Part shown: one piece after another, positions 23,801-26,512 of the stretch
Numbering within the stretch: position 1 is the stretch's first letter
Layout of the letters: each line of letters opens with the position of its first letter
Notes under the pieces: model-generated
Told to the model about the DNA's origin: nothing
Database searches by the model: none
Seen by the model: the letters and a program-made list of their open reading frames with translations, nothing else
Made by a program: the position numbers and the translations under genes
Origin: JAAZAI01 sp050942875
GTDB taxonomy: Bacteria; Verrucomicrobiota; Kiritimatiellia; RFP12; UBA3636
Reading direction: 5' to 3'
Assembly: GCA_050942875.1 (NCBI GenBank)
Contig: JBMNOD010000047.1
Span: forward strand, 1-26,512
Length of the DNA: 26,512 nt

Positions 23801-23863
23801 GACAAGATTACAAGATTGACAAGATTCTGGGCAATCCAATCCTGTAAATCCTGTAATCCTGTC
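23801..23863. repeat. Long imperfect hairpin of GACAAGATTACAAGATT type
   Basis: The left arm 23801-23830 (starting GACAAGATTACAAGATTG) pairs with the right arm 23836-23863 (ending CCTGTAATCCTGTC), with only a few mismatches, G:U pairs and a small gap. It differs in composition from the surrounding DNA and has the look of a dispersed palindromic element. It has no T-tract of terminator type. Confidence 0.75.
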
Positions 23864-23911
23864 TAAAACCCGGGGTCTGGGGGCGGAAACTCCTCACTTC
23901 TCACTCCTCGC

Positions 23912-23955
23912 TGTTTTTGGGGTCTGTCCCCAATGTTTTTGGGGTCTGTCCCCAA
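23912..23955. repeat. 22-bp tandem duplicate containing GGGGTCTGTCCCC
   Basis: TGTTTTTGGGGTCTGTCCCC plus AA is present twice in exact tandem (23912-23933 and 23934-23955). The same core occurs inverted at 24217-24229 and in variant form at the end of the RHS fragment (2655). Confidence 0.85.
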
Positions 23956-24007
23956 AAACCGTGGATTGTGTCGATGGAGGCCGCGGTCTCCGCGGGCAAA
24001 TGGCAAA

Positions 24008-24063
24008 GGGGCACGGGTTTTCCAACCCGTGGGCGCAACCACGGACAGGAATGTCCGTGCCCC
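24008..24063. repeat. Double-hairpin dispersed repeat, copy 2
   Basis: This is the reverse complement of the element at 1635-1688. The outer GGGGCAC/GTGCCCC and both hairpins are identical; only the central 5-7 nt differ. Confidence 0.9.
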
Positions 24064-24274
24064 TGGTTCCAAGGCGCACCGCGCCGATGGCGCGGGCGAA
24101 TGGGCTTGGGTGGCGAGACGCGGCGAGGACGCCGCGTCCACGGAATGCGAACGGCCGCGCCGGGACGGCGGGCTCCAGCGGGGCGGCGGATGGTTCGCCC
24201 ATCGTGGGCCTTTTTTGGGGACAGACCCCGAAAAAGATCAGTCGGATCAAACAAGCCGGCGACACGCCAGCGCC

Positions 24275-25435
24275 TTATGGCGCAATCAGCTCTCGCAGGG
24301 CGTCGAGGACTTCGTCGACTTCGACGAGCATGAGGCAGCGGCGGCCGCAGCCGGGGTCGCCGACTTGGTGGCAGGGTGCGCACGGCGCCTCGGGCTGGTG
24401 GTGGATCACGACGGCATGGTCGTTCTCGGGCGCCCAGAGGGGGAGGCGGCTCCCGCCTTCGATGACGACGAGGGGCTTGTCGAGCGCGTCCGCCACGTGC
24501 ATGGGGCCGGTGTTGACGGTGACGATGGCGCCGCACTTGGCGAGCAAGGCGACCCAGCGGCGCGGGGAGTCGGCTTCGCGGCAATCGACGTCGCCGGGCT
24601 CGCAGGCGGTGGCGTCGAGCGCCGCCGCGCGTTCGCCGGGGCCGCAGAGCACGACGGGCGTGAAGCCCGCGGCCTTGAGCTTCTGGACGACGTCGCGCCA
24701 GCGTTCGGGGACCCATTGCTTGCCCGCCCACGGGGTGAGCGGCACGAGGCCGATGCGGCGCGGATCGGGGACGACGCCCCCGGAAGGCATCAGGTGCTTC
24801 ATCGTGGGGCGGTCGAGCGTGGCGCCTTCGGGGGCGAAGGCGGCGTTGACGAGGCGGCGCGAGACGTCGCGGCGCAGGGGGACGAACCGCGCGGCGAGGG
24901 GCACGACGCGGCAGTCGTTGGCCGTGAAGTAGCGGGGGAGGGTCCGGACCCTGCCACAGCCGGCGAGGTAGAGGATGACGAGGCTCCGCACGTCGCCGCG
25001 CACGTCGATGCCGTCGGCCCCGGCGGCGTGGGGGCGGAGGGCTCTGGCGAGCCGCCGGGCCTGGCGGAAGAACCCCCGGTATTTGCGGCGGGGATCGTAG
25101 GAGGTGTAGCCGGGCGAGACGGGGACGAAGGAGAAGGCGGGGTGGGGCGGCACGAGGTCCGCCCAGGCGGGCTTGGCGGCGAGGACGACGGCGCGTCCGG
25201 CGTCGAGGTGGGCGCGCACGAGCGGCTGGAGCGCGATGACGTCGCCCATGCCGTAGGGTTCGTAGAGGAAGACGGGGGCGTCGGCGCCGCGCCGGCGGGC
25301 GAGGCGGGCGCGCCACGGGGCCGTGAACAGGCGCAGGGCGACGGCGGCCAGGCCGCCGAGGGCGAAGGCGACGCGCCGGACGAAGGAGGGCGTGATGCGC
25401 GTGGCAGGGTCTGGCGGGGGGGCGTTGTAGCGCAT
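24275..25435 (-). CDS. Glycosyltransferase family 9 (heptosyltransferase-like)
   Basis: GT9 enzymes add heptose or related sugars to lipopolysaccharide core. The 386-residue product has the N-terminal loop EPYGMGDVIALQPLV, the donor-site motif PLTPWAGKQWVPERW, and VNTGPMHVADALDKPLVVIEGGS, which are the two family signatures. The C-terminus has the Cys-rich APCAPCHQVGDPGCGRRCLM pattern seen in many GT9 proteins. The start is ATG 25435, overlapping the GT2 stop as TGATG; in-frame ATGs 9 and 15 nt earlier are possible. GGAG sites lie just upstream. It lacks a signal peptide but has a hydrophobic stretch at about 24-40. Confidence 0.9.
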   Translation of the reverse strand: MRYNAPPPDPATRITPSFVRRVAFALGGLAAVALRLFTAPWRARLARRRGADAPVFLYEPYGMGDVIALQPLVRAHLDAGRAVVLAAKPAWADLVPPHPAFSFVPVSPGYTSYDPRRKYRGFFRQARRLARALRPHAAGADGIDVRGDVRSLVILYLAGCGRVRTLPRYFTANDCRVVPLAARFVPLRRDVSRRLVNAAFAPEGATLDRPTMKHLMPSGGVVPDPRRIGLVPLTPWAGKQWVPERWRDVVQKLKAAGFTPVVLCGPGERAAALDATACEPGDVDCREADSPRRWVALLAKCGAIVTVNTGPMHVADALDKPLVVIEGGSRLPLWAPENDHAVVIHHQPEAPCAPCHQVGDPGCGRRCLMLVEVDEVLDALRELIAP

Positions 25436-26274
25436 CAGCTCCATCTCCATCGCGTGGAGAGCCGGCCGGTGAACGGCTGCGGTTCGCCTTCGGCGTTGAA
25501 CACGGTCGTGGAAATCTTCCGGGGCCAGTAGCAGCCTCGGAGGAGCTTTTCGGCGCCGCGCAAGGCGCGGACGCAACGGCGGAGGGCGGGGTGGGGCGAC
25601 GCGCCGATTTCGTCGCGGAGCCGTCGCTGCTCTTCGGCGGCGGCGGGCAGGAGCGAGATGTTGTGGCCGGTGGAGCCGTAGACGCCGAGGAAGGCGGGCA
25701 GGTGCCTGACTTTGGCGCCGCTTTCGAGTGCGCGGAAGTAGAACTTCTTGTCGGCCACGAGCGAATAGGCGGGATCGAAGCCGCCGAACCGCCGCCAGAA
25801 GCCGGCGCGGAAGAAGACGGTGCAACTGAGCAGGTAGTTGACGCCATGCCGCAGGTAGAAGAGGCGGGGCGGGATTTCGCGGCGGGCGGCGAGGAGCCTG
25901 CCGTCGGCGCCGAGGATGAGGTAGTCGCCGAAGACGAGGTCGAGCTCGGGGTCGGCCTCGAAGGCGGCGGCCACGGCGTTGAATGCGCCGGGCTGATACT
26001 GCTCGTCGGCGTTCAGCCAGGCGAGGATGTCGCATCCGGCGGCGACGGCGGCGTCGAGCCCGTGGCCGACGGCGTCGTACATGCCCGTGTCGATGGCGCA
26101 GACGTAGTCGCAGCCGCAGGCGCGGGCGATGTCGTCGCAGGGCGTCGTCGAGGCGACGCTTTCCCGGACGAAGTGGATGCCTGGAATGGTCTCGCATTCC
26201 GCCTTGACGGAGGCCGCGCAGGCCTTGAACGTCGAGCGCGAATTCAGCACGGGGGTGACAATTCCGAATTTCAA
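25435..26274 (-). CDS. Glycosyltransferase family 2
   Basis: The 279-residue protein has a GT-A fold: MKFGIVTPVLNSRSTFKAC at the N-terminus, CAIDTGMYDAVGHGLDAAV, and LNADEQYQPGAF, which carries the metal/donor-binding acidic motif. It also has FFRAGFWRRFGGFDPAYSLVADKKFYFRAL, the acceptor-side segment common in this family. It would transfer a nucleotide-sugar to a growing surface polysaccharide or LPS core. It starts with TTG (plus-strand CAA at 26272-26274), since no in-frame ATG lies upstream. It overlaps the GT9 gene by one base, so the two are translated together. Confidence 0.9.
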   Translation of the reverse strand: MKFGIVTPVLNSRSTFKACAASVKAECETIPGIHFVRESVASTTPCDDIARACGCDYVCAIDTGMYDAVGHGLDAAVAAGCDILAWLNADEQYQPGAFNAVAAAFEADPELDLVFGDYLILGADGRLLAARREIPPRLFYLRHGVNYLLSCTVFFRAGFWRRFGGFDPAYSLVADKKFYFRALESGAKVRHLPAFLGVYGSTGHNISLLPAAAEEQRRLRDEIGASPHPALRRCVRALRGAEKLLRGCYWPRKISTTVFNAEGEPQPFTGRLSTRWRWS

Positions 26275-26329
26275 GGCGGGGGTGGGGGTTTAGGGGGAAG
26301 GGGCTAGGGGTTAGGGGTTGGGTTGGTGA

Positions 26330-26487
26330 GGAGAGCGTAGAGCGTAGAGAGGAGTTTCCGCTGGGGCGCTGCCCCAGACCCCGGATTTAGTGAGAAGAGC
26401 GTGGAGAGGAGCGAGGAGTTTCCGCTGGGGCGCTGCCCCGGACCCCGGATTTAGTGAGAAGAGCGTGGAGAGGAGCGAGGAGTTTCC
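26330..26487. repeat. 64-bp tandem repeat near the window end
   Basis: GGAGTTTCCG occurs at 26351, 26415 and 26479, exactly 64 bp apart. Each unit has the hairpin CTGGGGC-GCT-GCCCCAG (or a variant) and a purine-rich GAGAAGAGCGTGGAGAGGAG tract. Related sequence flanks the spacer at 23600-23660 and 23866-23910. The stretch from 26275 to 26330 has nothing else. Confidence 0.85.
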
Positions 26488-26508
26488 GGGGGGGGGGGGG
26501 GGGGGGGG
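26488..26508. other. 21-G homopolymer at window end
   Basis: The third 64-bp unit breaks off into 21 G and then CGCG. This replaces the expected unit continuation and looks like a sequencing or assembly artefact at a contig end. Confidence 0.75.
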
Positions 26509-26512
26509 CGCG

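Larger units (their letters stand above)
23582..24274. other. Repeat-rich spacer between convergent genes
   Basis: No gene is supported in these 693 bp. It is a mosaic: a GTGAGGAGTGAGAAGAG block with CCCCAGACCCCGG at 23600-23660, mirrored in inverted form at 23866-23910; two GTGGCGGCTGCGCCGAG copies (23670-23755); an A/T-type hairpin (23801-23863); a 22-bp tandem duplicate with GGGGTCTGTCCCC (23912-23955); the 30-bp GTGTCGATGG element (23968-23997); double-hairpin repeat copy 2; and an inverted GGGGACAGACCCC at 24217-24229. Confidence 0.8.

Noticed and set aside
23894..24265. Small minus-strand protein in the repeat spacer
   Set aside because: Its sequence is translation of the double-hairpin and GGGGTCTGTCCCC repeats.

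Overview
This window looks like a chromosomal contig end from a GC-rich bacterium of the PVC group, most likely Kiritimatiellota, Lentisphaerota or Verrucomicrobiota. That placement is an inference. It rests on the mix of RHS fragments, a GspG-type pseudopilin, ExbB/ExbD next to a giant coiled-coil protein, many structured dispersed repeats, and weak Shine-Dalgarno sites. No rRNA, tRNA or CRISPR was found. The last bases are a 21-G run that looks like an assembly or sequencing artefact.

Left end (1-2.7 kb): an accessory, visibly AT-rich island. The 3' end of an RHS polymorphic toxin (core plus a variable tip with a His/Cys pattern like clan CD cysteine peptidases) is followed 7 bp later by a membrane-anchored protein with a pseudopilin-like C-terminus, a candidate immunity protein. 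An orphan RHS fragment follows, broken exactly where the core should begin and carrying a double-hairpin repeat.

Housekeeping and envelope genes (2.8-11.2 kb): mutY on the minus strand. On the plus strand there is an unknown two-helix membrane protein, an oligopeptidase A (prlC-like), then a tight cluster of a TolC-like outer-membrane protein, a cysteine-rich zinc protein, an HlyD-like adaptor and a DnaQ-like exonuclease. The TolC/HlyD pair has no inner-membrane transporter beside it.

Minus-strand block (11.3-18.8 kb): a Na+-coupled NSS-family symporter and a ParA ATPase without ParB. A five-copy 71-bp tandem array lies next. It is followed (reading leftward from 18.8 kb) by the HAD hydrolase, pheT, a sugar nucleotidyltransferase and gspG.

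Right part (18.8-26.5 kb): a repeat-rich spacer, then ExbB, ExbD and a 944-residue TolA-shaped protein (one N-terminal helix, a very long Ala/Lys/Glu coiled coil, a C-terminal beta domain). These probably form a proton-motive-force driven trans-envelope machine. A second repeat-rich spacer precedes two overlapping minus-strand glycosyltransferases (GT2 then GT9) for surface glycan or LPS synthesis. The window ends in 64-bp tandem repeats and the poly-G run.
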